Shown piece after piece: positions 11,197 to 19,282 of a DNA stretch of 28,873 nt. This stretch comes from Guillardia theta CCMP2712 (lineage: Eukaryota; Cryptophyceae; Pyrenomonadales; Geminigeraceae). The DNA lies in contig NW_005434552.1 in assembly GCF_000315625.1 (NCBI RefSeq), positions 16,903 through 45,775 on the forward strand, read 5' to 3'. Under the pieces are notes generated by a model, which saw only the letters and a list, made by a program, of their open reading frames with translations, did no database searches and had not been told where the DNA came from. The position numbers were made by a program, and so were the translations under genes. The stretch's first letter is position 1. Every line of letters begins with the position of its first letter.

Positions 11197-11633
11197 TCAC
11201 TCGGCATCGCGTCGCTCGAGCACGGACCTGAGCCGTCGGCGCGCCTCCGCCATGCCCGCCGTCATGCTGCGCAAGGCCTTGCATCCGTCACGCTGTATCC
11301 ACCAGTCGTCCGGGTGTCTGGACATGGCGCTGACGACGGCCTCGATCGCTCCCGCCTCCCGCGCCCGCGCCTGGCTGTCAGCCATGCCCGCCGTCATGCT
11401 TTGAAGTGCTTGGCATGCTGACCATTGCAAGTATCTCTCGTCCGCGTGCGTGGACATGGCGCTGACGACGGCCTCGATCGCTCCCGCCTCCCGCGCCCGC
11501 GCCTGGCTCTCTTTGATGCGACTGACGGTATGTCTCAAGGCCCAGCACGCAGCCTGCTGTACGCCAGCGTCGTCCGCGTGCCTGGACATCGCCCTCACTA
11601 CCGCCTCGATCGCTCCCGCCTCGCGCGCCCGCG
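11197..11633 (-). pseudogene. 3' fragment of the ARM-repeat gene (about three repeats and C-terminus)
   Basis: Read on the minus strand from 11633, this encodes REAGAIEAVV-type 42-residue units, three copies starting near 11620, 11490 and 11365. It ends with an arginine-rich tail and a TGA at 11197-11199. The units match those at 24447-25260 almost base for base, so this is most simply the C-terminal end of the same gene, now separated by the viral block. Upstream, viral sequence enters in another frame, so this piece has no start of its own. It could instead be the tail of a different paralogue, since such genes are probably multicopy. ARM-like repeats form helical solenoids used for protein binding (family knowledge). 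Confidence 0.7.
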
Positions 11634-12170
11634 GTTGAAGTAGGCCAGCGCCTCCACCTCCGTCTGCACCTCCTCGGTGAAGTGGATGTTGTGGAGGAAC
11701 GTCAGCCAGCAGCTGGTGTCCCCGAGGCTGTTCTGGTTGCACTCGACGATGTTCTCCTTGGCCCACCCCCAGTCCACGAAGGGGACGTCGATGCGCTTGG
11801 CCTTGAAGATCCGCTCGAACACCTCCCCGTGGCTGATCCCCTTCATGTTGCATATGATGAAGGCCGTGATCGAGGCGATGTGCTCGTAATCCACCCCGAT
11901 GTCCTTGCAGGTCTTGATGTACTGCCCCGTCACCCTGTTGCTGATGAACTTCCCGACCGCCTCCTGCGTGGGCTCGGTGGAGACGGGTATGTGCGCCCGC
12001 CTCGGGATGGACCCGCCTATCCCAACCTTGAGGAGCGCGTTGGGCTGCGGTTTCTTGCTGTTCCTGTCGATGAAGGAGAAGGAGCTGTGCTGTGACCCCA
12101 CGACCTTCAGGTGCCTCATGTCCTTGAGCGCGTTGGTGTTGATGTTGTCTATGCCGCTGACGGTCGTCAT
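11634..12170 (-). CDS. Viral protein of unknown function, C-terminus cut off by ARM repeats
   Basis: About 179 viral residues are present from the ATG at 12170. The upstream TTG at 12209 is rejected because a TATA-like box (TATATTTA on the minus strand, 12205-12198) sits about 35 nt before 12170. After the residues ALAYFN near 11634 the reading frame runs out of frame into ARM-repeat DNA and stops at 11598. I recognise no domain. The C-terminal part has aromatic and cysteine residues (VDWGW, CWLTFLHN); the N-terminal part is basic. The gene is divergent from the small membrane-protein gene at 12264. The missing C-terminus shows that the integrated viral piece ended inside this gene. Confidence 0.6.
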
Positions 12171-12197
12171 TCTTGCTGTGTACGAGTTGGACACATT

Positions 12198-12205
12198 GTA
12201 AATAT
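12198..12205 (-). promoter_or_regulatory. TATA-like box for the minus-strand gene starting at 12170
   Basis: The minus strand reads TATATTTA about 35 nt before the chosen ATG. The same arrangement recurs before most genes of the viral block. Confidence 0.45.
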
Positions 12206-12225
12206 ACAAGATTTCAATCGTAGCA

Positions 12226-12232
12226 TATTTAC
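12226..12232 (+). promoter_or_regulatory. TATA-like box for the plus-strand gene starting at 12264
   Basis: TATTTAC lies 38 nt before the ATG, in an AT-rich divergent intergenic stretch (12171-12263) shared with the minus-strand gene at 12170. Confidence 0.4.
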
Positions 12233-12263
12233 GGTAATGTACATTGAGTAACGCGATTGGGCT

Positions 12264-12488
12264 ATGATATTTGCATTACTGGCTATAATATGCTGGTCAA
12301 TTAGCATATTGCTATTGCTACATCATAAATGGAAGCATTCAAGGGAGGGTAAGGATTATATCCCTGACAATAATCTACAATGGTTTCAACCCGACGATGT
12401 CTGCAACTCGCACTGTGCGCACGAGAAATGGATCGTGCTATTCGGTGTCATCGGTTTGGTCTTTCTTGTTCTGTCGCAGGTTGAATGA
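12264..12488 (+). CDS. Small viral membrane protein with two hydrophobic segments
   Basis: This 74-residue protein has a hydrophobic N-terminal helix (about residues 1-19), a charged middle containing two close cysteines and a histidine (CNSHCAH, about 47-53), and a second hydrophobic helix (about 56-72). It ends with TGA at 12486-12488. A TATA-like box lies 38 nt upstream. Its tail overlaps the 3' end of the opposite-strand gene (12448-12488). The size and topology suit a small envelope or membrane-remodelling protein, but I recognise no family. Its AT-rich composition differs from its GC-rich neighbours. Confidence 0.55.
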   Translation: MIFALLAIICWSISILLLLHHKWKHSREGKDYIPDNNLQWFQPDDVCNSHCAHEKWIVLFGVIGLVFLVLSQVE

Positions 12489-13197
12489 ATCTTACGGGTT
12501 CCTTCCTCTGCGTATCGATGTGCAGGACCCGGCAGAGGGTCCAAGGGTCGTGTCCCAGGTTGACGATGCACTCCACCTCGTGGGGGACGTTCTTGGTGAA
12601 CCACTCGAAGTTCTTTGTCGCGCTCGCCTCGTGCCCTATCCATTGCAACGACACAAGCCCCTTGACATCCTTGAACATGCCCAGCAGTATCTGGTAGCGC
12701 TCCAGCGGGTCACTCGCCGCGACGCTCTCGCCCTTGTACATCGCGATGTCGTAGATCAACACCCTCGGCTCCATCCCTCTCTCCGTCCTGTCCTCTACAA
12801 AGTGCGAGAGGATCATCGTGCACTCTGGCATGCGGTGACCCAGCATCGCGCACTCGGATGCGAAGAGTATGCGGCCCTTTATCCCCACATAGGTCCTCTT
12901 GCTGTCGTCGACGTAGAGCAGCACGGGGACCCTCTGCCTCGGCAGCCAGGTCGCCATCCTCACCTTCCCGCACTCGTCCGTGCACTCCCTCAGGTTCCGG
13001 CACCTCGGGTTGGTGCAGATGGGGTGTGTGCCCCGGTGGAACGCGTGGAGCTCCACCGCCGACTCCCTCGTCATCTCCGTCGGTATACCGAATACGTCGA
13101 AGGACTCGCATACGCAGAGGTGCACCACCGCCTTGGCCACCAGGGGGTCGCACTCCCATGAGGTCATGGGGGGCCAAGGCAGGGGTTGCCAAACCAT
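12448..13197 (-). CDS. Viral protein of unknown function; faint nucleotidyltransferase-like segment
   Basis: The frame is open from a TTG at 13227, but the first ATG is at 13197 (249 residues); an ATG at 13167 is the alternative. An A/T-rich box (AAATAAAA on the minus strand, about 13232-13240) lies about 40 nt before 13197. The middle has a cysteine cluster (residues about 62-76: CTNPRC, CTDEC) that could bind a metal. Further on, RVLIYDIAMYKGES followed by LERYQIL resembles motif IIIa of ATP/GTP-dependent ligases and mRNA-capping nucleotidyltransferases. However, no KxDG lysine motif is evident, so an active enzyme is not supported. The start is divergent from the polytopic membrane protein at 13288. 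Confidence 0.6.
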   Translation of the reverse strand: MVWQPLPWPPMTSWECDPLVAKAVVHLCVCESFDVFGIPTEMTRESAVELHAFHRGTHPICTNPRCRNLRECTDECGKVRMATWLPRQRVPVLLYVDDSKRTYVGIKGRILFASECAMLGHRMPECTMILSHFVEDRTERGMEPRVLIYDIAMYKGESVAASDPLERYQILLGMFKDVKGLVSLQWIGHEASATKNFEWFTKNVPHEVECIVNLGHDPWTLCRVLHIDTQRKEPVRFIQPATEQERPNR

Positions 13198-13251
13198 ACC
13201 AAAAACACCCCGATCTACCCACTTCAACCCTTTTTATTTTGCATGGTGTTG

Positions 13252-13259
13252 TATTTAAA
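13252..13259 (+). promoter_or_regulatory. TATA-like box for the membrane-protein gene at 13288
   Basis: TATTTAAA lies 36 nt before the ATG at 13288. The sequence TTTAAA is self-complementary, so it could also serve the divergent minus-strand gene. Confidence 0.5.
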
Positions 13260-13287
13260 CCGATTCTTTTGACTTCGAGGTGAGATC

Positions 13288-14529
13288 ATGAATACTTCCA
13301 CATTCCTCCGTCTCTTGCCATACCTCCTACAATGGGGTTCGGTCTTCTTCCAGTACCGATATATGGAACACTTACTCACCGATGTCGCTGACGTCGCCGT
13401 CAGTGTCCACCTGTTTGTCTGCAACATGTGCACGGGCAACTACCTTGTATACGCCAACTTTGATAACCTCATGCTGGGTGTCTTGAGCATCTTCCTCTGG
13501 AGATGCACGATCCTCACCTTCCATTGGATGATCATCCCCAAAGAACCCACCAACGAGCTCTATGTGCCGCTGATGCTGCCCCTAGAGGCCATTTCCCTCT
13601 TCCGGATCATGATCATCCGCAAATATCTGCTGACAGCCAGCGTGAGCATCGAACTTATACCCCTGTTGATCCTCATGGGCCTGGAGCTTGTCTCCACTTA
13701 CTTCACGACCAACGGCATCTGCCAGTGCCATTGGGAAAAATTGAACCTAAGCCTGGTAGTGGTGCCTACATTCTTCATGAAATTCTTCAACATGATGTAC
13801 TACCTGAACATCATTGGCATCTTCCATGTGATGTACGCGCTTCTATCGTTCATGAGCACTATGTATCTACTTATGGAGGCTGACACGTTGAATCTATACA
13901 AACACACGGCCAGAATGGCCCAGTTGAAAAGAGATATAGTACTGCACGTCGAGACCGACCGCGGCATGGCGAGGAAAATCCTGGACGAGATAGACTCCGT
14001 GTCTATGTCCCTTGCAAAGAGCGATACCACCATCCGCGTGTTCATGGTCTTGTACATCTTATCGAGCTTGTTTTCGGTGCTCCCGAAATTTCACTTCTCG
14101 TACACCGACGTCGACAATTCAACCTGCATGCCGATATACGTAAAGGACAGCAAAGTCAACACAAAGATTCTCCACAAGAGGCTGCGTAATGCGTTCAGAC
14201 CCCTCTTCAAGCTTGCCATCGCATTCAATGCGATCGGATACGCCATCTGTGCCGTCATTATCGCGGTCTTCTATGTGGTCACCCAAAACTATGTTATCAC
14301 CATCTCATCTATCTGGGTATTATGGGTGCTCTCGTCGCTGCAAACAATGCACATTGGTGGTTTCTACCACTTTGTCAACCAGCTCAACAAGAGGAACCCT
14401 GACAAGAATAGGTACTTCGATATGATAACCGCCAATTCGATGAATAACGGCTGCTTCATCATCTATTGCCTGGCAATGTTGGTGATGTTCCCGACTTCAT
14501 ACCGTACCATTGCCTATCTTTGTTGGTAG
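13288..14529 (+). CDS. Viral polytopic membrane protein (about eight membrane segments)
   Basis: This 413-residue protein starts at an ATG 36 nt after a TATA-like box and stops at TAG 14527-14529. By eye it has about five hydrophobic helices in the first half, then a charged cytosolic-looking stretch (about 205-245, with HTARMAQLKRD and DEIDS), and three or more helices in the second half. An AATAAA occurs at 14541. I recognise no transporter signature. An eight-helix protein of about 400 residues matches the build of herpesvirus envelope glycoprotein M, but this is only a resemblance in size and topology. Likely a virion envelope or host-membrane protein. Confidence 0.7.
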   Translation: MNTSTFLRLLPYLLQWGSVFFQYRYMEHLLTDVADVAVSVHLFVCNMCTGNYLVYANFDNLMLGVLSIFLWRCTILTFHWMIIPKEPTNELYVPLMLPLEAISLFRIMIIRKYLLTASVSIELIPLLILMGLELVSTYFTTNGICQCHWEKLNLSLVVVPTFFMKFFNMMYYLNIIGIFHVMYALLSFMSTMYLLMEADTLNLYKHTARMAQLKRDIVLHVETDRGMARKILDEIDSVSMSLAKSDTTIRVFMVLYILSSLFSVLPKFHFSYTDVDNSTCMPIYVKDSKVNTKILHKRLRNAFRPLFKLAIAFNAIGYAICAVIIAVFYVVTQNYVITISSIWVLWVLSSLQTMHIGGFYHFVNQLNKRNPDKNRYFDMITANSMNNGCFIIYCLAMLVMFPTSYRTIAYLCW

Positions 14530-14540
14530 TCGATCCTAGA

Positions 14541-14546
14541 AATAAA
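14541..14546 (+). terminator. Poly(A) signal AATAAA after the 13288 gene
   Basis: An exact AATAAA occurs 12 nt after the TAG of the polytopic membrane-protein gene and before the TATA-like box of the next gene, a sensible place for transcript end formation. Confidence 0.45.
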
Positions 14547-14583
14547 CGACACGTCCAACTGTGTGCATTGAGGCGCATGCGTG

Positions 14584-14590
14584 TATATAT
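14584..14590 (+). promoter_or_regulatory. TATA-like box for the gene at 14643
   Basis: TATATAT lies 59 nt before the ATG at 14643, slightly farther than at the other viral genes. It sits after the stop and poly(A) signal of the preceding gene. Confidence 0.45.
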
Positions 14591-14642
14591 TCCCCTTCTC
14601 ACCCTCCCTGACTTAGATACCCCCCGGCAGCCCGCCCCTACC

Positions 14643-15023
14643 ATGGCCGCGGTGCATGCGACGATGCCCTCAGACAACATCTTCTCGGGCATCAAGCCCG
14701 ACGACAGGGTGGTGATCGAGAACGTGATCGCCGTGATGAAGACGCTGAGTCGCGACCTCTCCTTCTCGGATTTCGAGATCCGCAGCACCCAGAATGGCTT
14801 CGTGCTGATCGCCAAGACCTGCTCCCACGTGATGGTGGGGATGGCCGACCTGCAGGTGATCAAGGACTGCAACCCCGTGAGGATACAGAACGTAGCGGTG
14901 GCGTGGGGGGAGAACAACCGCCTTGCCGTGCATGTCAAGATCCTCAACAGCACGGCACCCGTGACCGTCACGGAGACCGACATCATACGCGTGAAGAGGA
15001 AGAGGCTGTGGGGGTTCCTATAA
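14643..15023 (+). CDS. Small conserved-looking viral protein, unknown function
   Basis: This 126-residue protein starts at 14643 in a favourable ACCATGG context. The same frame is open back to 14466, but that start overlaps the membrane-protein gene and lies before the TATA-like box at 14584, so it is rejected. The protein alternates predicted helix (KPDDRVVIENVIAVMKTL) and beta strands and ends in a basic tail (RVKRKRLWGF). No family is recognised. The stop TAA at 15021-15023 overlaps the TATAAA that precedes the next gene, showing how tightly the viral genes are packed. Confidence 0.65.
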   Translation: MAAVHATMPSDNIFSGIKPDDRVVIENVIAVMKTLSRDLSFSDFEIRSTQNGFVLIAKTCSHVMVGMADLQVIKDCNPVRIQNVAVAWGENNRLAVHVKILNSTAPVTVTETDIIRVKRKRLWGFL

Positions 15024-15024
15024 A
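15019..15024 (+). promoter_or_regulatory. TATAAA box overlapping the previous stop codon
   Basis: TATAAA lies 40 nt before the ATG at 15059 and overlaps the TAA of the upstream gene. Confidence 0.5.
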
Positions 15025-15058
15025 TGCCCTCCTTGTGCGCCAATCAGGAGGAGGGGAG

Positions 15059-15403
15059 ATGACCGAGGGCCATACGAGGGCTGGCAAGGAGGGCTACTTG
15101 CAGAAGATGGTATCGGAGCACATGTCTCTCCTGCAGGATCACATCGATTCATTGAAGGACCTAGGGGTAGATATCGAGGATGAGGCACAGCTGGAGCGGA
15201 TACGCAGCTGCAGCAGCATGGCGGGGCTGCCCCCCCTCTACTCGCAGGTGATTCACCACATGGGGCATCCCTGCTACGACATACGGGTGACCGCCAATGA
15301 CTTCTGCGACGATGTCGACGTCGTCATCCGCTGCAACGCCGAGCTGCAGAGGATGCGGCTGCAGGCTCTACCCGATTTGGCGCCTCCCGCCTCTGGATCT
15401 TGA
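15059..15403 (+). CDS. Small viral protein, unknown function
   Basis: This 114-residue protein uses the ATG at 15059, chosen because TATAAA lies 40 nt upstream; the longer frame from 14903 would overlap the preceding gene. The N-terminal half is helical and charged (KEGYLQKMVSEHMSLLQDH). The second half has three spaced cysteines (residues about 72, 83 and 92) and several histidines. No domain is recognised. Its last 80 bases overlap, on the opposite strand, a possible small zinc-binding ORF (15324-15545). Confidence 0.55.
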   Translation: MTEGHTRAGKEGYLQKMVSEHMSLLQDHIDSLKDLGVDIEDEAQLERIRSCSSMAGLPPLYSQVIHHMGHPCYDIRVTANDFCDDVDVVIRCNAELQRMRLQALPDLAPPASGS

Positions 15404-15545
15404 GGAAGATCCGGTCCAGCAGCCGGGGCCTCGTGTTGAGGAAGGGGCAGGGGCACACCTCGCAGGGGCGTGTCGCCTTGGGGATGGGGCAGAAGATGCA
15501 TTTCTTGGCCACAGGCATGATCCTTACCTTGAAGTAGCGCTGCAT
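15324..15545 (-). CDS. Possible small cysteine-motif (zinc-binding) viral protein
   Basis: The frame reaches back to a GTG at 15596; the first ATG is at 15545, giving 73 residues. The product is basic and carries CIFC and, 12 residues later, CEVCPC, a spacing suitable for a zinc knuckle, followed by a basic helix-like stretch (RPRLLDRIFLKIQRRE). It fills the otherwise empty gap 15404-15608. It overlaps the 3' end of the plus-strand gene at 15059 in antisense, which lowers confidence. It could be a chance frame in GC-rich DNA. Confidence 0.4.
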   Translation of the reverse strand: MQRYFKVRIMPVAKKCIFCPIPKATRPCEVCPCPFLNTRPRLLDRIFLKIQRREAPNRVEPAAASSAARRCSG

Positions 15546-15608
15546 CCTGCCTGGCCTCTCCCTCGTTACTCTATGAGTTCCGATGGCAGTAAACACTCTT
15601 TTTTCTCC

Positions 15609-16625
15609 TCACACCCTGTTGTCTGTCATCATGAATCCCATCTTGTCGAGATCCGTCACTGTCAGGCTCCTGATACACATCTTGATCAGGTTCTCCACCT
15701 CGGTGATGCTCTTGCACTTCACGTTGAAGTAGGTCTTGAGGTGGGTCTCGATGGGCAGGAGCAGCTGTAGCTGTGGCATCTTGGGGAGCAGGATCACGTT
15801 GTGCATGAAGATCCCCATGCGCATGAGGTAGAGCGTGCCTATGATGAGCGTATTCTTCTTGATGGAGTTCATCGCCTGCCTGAACTTCTGGCTCAGCATG
15901 TTCAGGAAGCGGCCGATGTAGTGAGTGCAGCGATCGGTCACGAACCTCCGGAGATCTTCCTGGAAGGTGATCGAGCAGACCCTGATCTTGTTGGTGGCGT
16001 GCAGGATCCGGGTGACGACGAGGCAGAGGTTGGGGATCTCGTTCCTGAGCTTGATCTCCCTCAGCGTCTTCCACATGAGGTGCTTGTGCTTCTGCTCCAT
16101 CCTCGACCTCTCCTGCAAGAAGCTGTTCCTCGCAACCTCAGACTGGAGTATCCAGTGGAGCCTGGACCTCACCTCGCTGCTCTCCACGTACACCTTGCAC
16201 TCGTCCCCGTGCCCGTGGAGATCCTCGATCACGATGTTGTCCATGAATTCATCCTTATTGAACCTCTTGGTGTGAACGCAGTTCCCCGTGATGGTACAGA
16301 CCTGGCTGTCCTCCTCCTCGGACACGGGGCACACTCCCACCTCACACCGGTGGATCACCCCGCACTCCACACACCCCGCAAGGTCCATGTCGATGCACTC
16401 CCATCGGCACCTGTGCCCCAGCAGCCCCTTGGGCAGCAGGAAGGGGGCGCTGATCCGGAGCCACAGCTGCGCCCTCTCGTCCTCGCATATCTTGCACCTC
16501 TTGCAGTTGGCACACCAGCTCACCCACTTCTGCACGCAGCGCCGGCATATCTTGCAGTCGTCGCATGCCCGCATCGAGGCCCTCGGGTGAAAGGAGGCCC
16601 CAGCCGTTGACCCAGTCTTGGACAT
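15609..16625 (-). CDS. Viral cysteine-rich protein with N-terminal zinc-finger-like clusters
   Basis: The ATG at 16625 gives 338 residues; the upstream GTG at 16667 is rejected because it overlaps the preceding gene. Residues about 20-50 contain dense C-xx-C pairs (CDDCKICRRC, CANCKRCKIC). A second cluster (about 75-125) has the order CxxC-x3-HxC-x4-C, then C and C, with residues CVECGVIHRCEVGVC visible. The rest is helical and basic with few cysteines. Zinc binding is likely; the role could be nucleic-acid binding, transcription or packaging. It is the last of three cysteine-rich minus-strand genes (19276 to 15609) with almost no spacing; 25 nt separate it from the previous stop. A TATTTGAA box lies 24 nt upstream. 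Confidence 0.7.
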   Translation of the reverse strand: MSKTGSTAGASFHPRASMRACDDCKICRRCVQKWVSWCANCKRCKICEDERAQLWLRISAPFLLPKGLLGHRCRWECIDMDLAGCVECGVIHRCEVGVCPVSEEEDSQVCTITGNCVHTKRFNKDEFMDNIVIEDLHGHGDECKVYVESSEVRSRLHWILQSEVARNSFLQERSRMEQKHKHLMWKTLREIKLRNEIPNLCLVVTRILHATNKIRVCSITFQEDLRRFVTDRCTHYIGRFLNMLSQKFRQAMNSIKKNTLIIGTLYLMRMGIFMHNVILLPKMPQLQLLLPIETHLKTYFNVKCKSITEVENLIKMCIRSLTVTDLDKMGFMMTDNRV

Positions 16626-16650
16626 TCTTTTTTTAATGGATTCAAATACC

Positions 16651-18408
16651 CTACCTCCTGTTACCACCCCTGATCCTTGCCTCCAGCCTGTGCCTGTCGT
16701 AGGCCACGGCCGATCGGCAGAAGTCCTTGATGTCCACCACGAACCTCATGATATGCGCCGGAAGCGAGTGCTTGGAGCACACATAGATCTGCACGTTGGC
16801 GCCGATCTCCGTGTTCAGCAGCGTGTGCCACTCCAGGTTCGTCGTCTTCCCGCACCTCACGCAGCACCTCTTCTTCGAGTGGGCGACGGGCCGGGAGACG
16901 GCGTGCCTGCAGTCCGTGCAGGTGAACTCGGTGCCCGTGAAGTTCCACCTCCGGCACTTGCCGCAGATGGGGCAGAGGTAGTAGCTCACGTTCTGGATCA
17001 TCAGTATCTTCCCAAGCATGTTCACGGATATGATCGTGGAGTCGAGGTTGCAGTTGGTGCATATCAGCCGCTTGGTCTTCATGCAGAGGCGGAGCTTCGA
17101 GTGGATCCACTCCCCGTTGCCCTTGTTGCAGCACCTGAGGCAGATGTGGACCCTCATGACGTTGTTGAACTGGGCGTAGTCGTCGCTGTACTTCTCCAGC
17201 AGCATCTGGCACTGGTAGGCGACGAGGTTCGAGGGGAGCGTGTAAACCCGGCACCGGGAGTGTATGTGCTCGATGATGTTGAACTCCTCCACGGTGAGCT
17301 CGGGGTAGATGTTCCGGTAGATGTTCCACAGCACCCCCGGGATGGTAGTGCAGCGCATCTCGCTCGCATAGTAGAACATGTCCACCTGATTGTCCGCGAG
17401 CCTCTTCCACTTGCCTCCCATGTCTCTCTGCACGGGGGCCCTCCCCATGCGGAACTTGCAGGTCCGGATGCATCGGTCGACGCTGACGGTGGCCGCGTTG
17501 TTCAGTGACTTCCAGTCCCACTCGCACGACTGCAGGTTCTCCTGCCTGAAGCCGTCGGCGATGTTCGGGAAGATATCCATGAACATCGTCATCCCGTGCA
17601 CCTTGCTGATCGCCTCCCTCTCGGTCACGAGGTTCTGGTTGCACATGAACCATACGTATTCCATCATGGCCAGCTTCAGGAGGTTGAGGTTGTTGAAGAG
17701 GAAGCGGGCCTGCAGGCTCAGGCTCTGGGTCATCGCCTGCCTGAGCTCCCCGGCTACCCTCACCCTGCACCAGAAGGATGGCCTCTTGGCCGTGTTGGGG
17801 TAGAGGCCCATGAGGAGCCCGTGGAGGATGTTCAGGAGGACGGTGCAGTGGGGATGCTGGAACTCCTTCTCGTCCATGAAAGTCACCCGGTTGCGCTTCA
17901 GGCAGGGCATGCTGTTGCACACGACGTTGACGATGAGGTTTGACTTCCAGTTCCTCTCGACAAGGCTCTGCATGATGAACCTCCCTATGTCCGGCAGGTT
18001 CCGGTGGCTGTAGGCCGCAACGGGGTGCAGGATCAGGCCCTCGGTGGGTAGCCGGTGGTATAGCTCCGGGTGGTACTGGGCGAGCCAGCACAGGATCAGC
18101 CGGCTGTCGATCAGGTGCTGAGCCTTGGCATCCCCCGAGTTGATCCTCCGGTGCAGGACCTCTAGCTCCCTGTCTATCGTCGCGTTCTGCGGGCAGAAGC
18201 GCCCAGCGCCGGGCTCCGAGACGGTGTCACCCGCCCCTCTCTGGTCTGTATCACACTCTTCGAGCGGCTCGGGCAGGTCCGCCGCCGTAGCCTCCGATAT
18301 CGGGTAGATATCCACGGGCTCCCTCTGGCATCTCACCAAGATGATGCTCTGGGCCTCCCGCGTTCGATCACCCATGTGATGCAGCGTCTCGAACCAGGAG
18401 GGGCTCAT
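16651..18408 (-). CDS. Large viral cysteine-rich protein with C-terminal zinc clusters
   Basis: This 585-residue protein starts at an ATG that overlaps the stop of the gene before it as ATGA (18405-18408). The N-terminal third is acidic and low in complexity. The middle is helical. From about residue 415 onward come many paired cysteines: CLRCC, CTNC, CPICGKC, CTDC, CCVRC and a final C/H pair, so several zinc sites are likely. I do not recognise the family. Herpesvirus UL32-type packaging proteins are also about 600 residues and cysteine-rich, but I see no specific motif to equate them. The ATGA overlap suggests coupled translation, or that this and the upstream gene form one protein through another splice event. 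Confidence 0.75.
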   Translation of the reverse strand: MSPSWFETLHHMGDRTREAQSIILVRCQREPVDIYPISEATAADLPEPLEECDTDQRGAGDTVSEPGAGRFCPQNATIDRELEVLHRRINSGDAKAQHLIDSRLILCWLAQYHPELYHRLPTEGLILHPVAAYSHRNLPDIGRFIMQSLVERNWKSNLIVNVVCNSMPCLKRNRVTFMDEKEFQHPHCTVLLNILHGLLMGLYPNTAKRPSFWCRVRVAGELRQAMTQSLSLQARFLFNNLNLLKLAMMEYVWFMCNQNLVTEREAISKVHGMTMFMDIFPNIADGFRQENLQSCEWDWKSLNNAATVSVDRCIRTCKFRMGRAPVQRDMGGKWKRLADNQVDMFYYASEMRCTTIPGVLWNIYRNIYPELTVEEFNIIEHIHSRCRVYTLPSNLVAYQCQMLLEKYSDDYAQFNNVMRVHICLRCCNKGNGEWIHSKLRLCMKTKRLICTNCNLDSTIISVNMLGKILMIQNVSYYLCPICGKCRRWNFTGTEFTCTDCRHAVSRPVAHSKKRCCVRCGKTTNLEWHTLLNTEIGANVQIYVCSKHSLPAHIMRFVVDIKDFCRSAVAYDRHRLEARIRGGNRR

Positions 18409-19276
18409 TGAAAATCCTCCCAGGCGACGCGGTGCTGCTTCAGGTACTTCATCCCCATGTTATTCAGGCACACGCTGTAGCGGTTGCGCTGGTGTGCGAC
18501 GATGGGGAGGGGCATGCACTGCACGGGGCCCCCGACCGGGCAGGTGAGCATGACCTGCTTCGCGTACTCTCCGGGCTGGTCGCATATGTTCCCGTGGCTC
18601 TGTATGATGCCGTTGAACCGGCTCCCTCGGTAGGTGATGTCGTAGAACATGCTCTGTGTCAGCTTCCTGAGGCAGAGGACACACAGTTGCTGTATAGGAT
18701 AATGCGTCAGTGGCTTCCCTCCCTCCCTCTCCTCACCTGTTCCAGGGGCTGCGGGTCGTTGGGGAGGAGGAATTCGACGCATGTGAATGGCATGTTGGCA
18801 TCGATGAACATACACTCGCAGTTGATGCCCATGGAGCAGGGCCTCTCGTGCTCCAATGGCTCCCTCATGTGCATCTCCTCCCATGCCTTGGTCACCACCT
18901 TGACTGGAGGGACCTGGGGGAAGCAGCTCTCGTTGTAGGCCCCGAACAGGCTCTGCATCATCTTCACGTAGGGCTGCCTGGAGATGATGCTGTCCAGCGC
19001 CAGCGACTGCCCCTCCGAGGTCCCCGCCGAGCGGATGCAGCAGCGTATGTCGTTGTAGAGGCAGTCGTTCACTACGACCTTCTCCGAGTCGTCCGTCACA
19101 TCCGGGGTGACGCTCTCCGCCTTCTCACTGTCGGCCGACTCCGTCTCCTTGGGTGGGGGGTCGATCCGGTGCTTCTTCCTGTTCCTCTTGGGGTTGCTCC
19201 CTCCCTCGTTGGGGGTGGCAACGGTGGAGGAACCGGTGGCCCTCTTGGCCCCCACCCAATTCTCTGGTATGTTCAT
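18405..19276 (-). CDS. Viral cysteine-rich protein, spliced: join(19276..18737, 18689..18405)
   Basis: Two overlapping frames resolve into one 274-residue protein if a 47-nt intron is removed. Exon 1 (540 nt) starts at the ATG 19276 and ends ...PLEQ; exon 2 continues in frame QLCVLCLRK and stops at TGA 18405. The N-terminal 60 residues are basic and low-complexity (PKRNRKKHR, a possible nuclear signal). The core has a cysteine patch (RPCSMGINCECMFID) and, in exon 2, CVLC plus the stretch GNICDQPGEY and a C-P-rich strand. The pattern gives me the impression of a conserved large-DNA-virus protein, but I cannot name it. A 7-nt gap separates it from the small membrane ORF upstream; the stop overlaps the next ATG. 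Confidence 0.75.
18690..18736 (-). other. Spliceosomal intron (47 nt) in a viral gene
   Basis: On the minus strand the donor is CAG|GTGAG, a branch-like CTGAC lies about 18 nt before the acceptor, and the acceptor is CCTATACAG|C. Removing it joins two frames exactly, 180 codons before and 95 codons (with stop) after. Without splicing, exon 1 would run into a short read-through tail rich in R, G and E. Confidence 0.8.
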
Positions 19277-19282
19277 GCCTGC

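Noticed and set aside
11117-11643. Plus-strand frames over the ARM repeats (also 24734-25422)
   Set aside because: Antisense of the repeat units; they are open only because the units are identical and GC-rich.
14466-14642. Longer N-terminus for the gene at 14643
   Set aside because: It would overlap the previous coding region and start before the TATA-like box; the ATG at 14643 has a good context.
15801-16610. Plus-strand frames over the cysteine-rich genes (also 16618-17508 and 12397-13161)
   Set aside because: Antisense shadows with biased V, H, L, P and A content and no promoter-like box.
16661-18091. 476-residue minus-strand frame overlapping the 585-residue gene
   Set aside because: A frame-shifted shadow rich in P, R, H and E, without the ordered cysteine pairs of the real frame.
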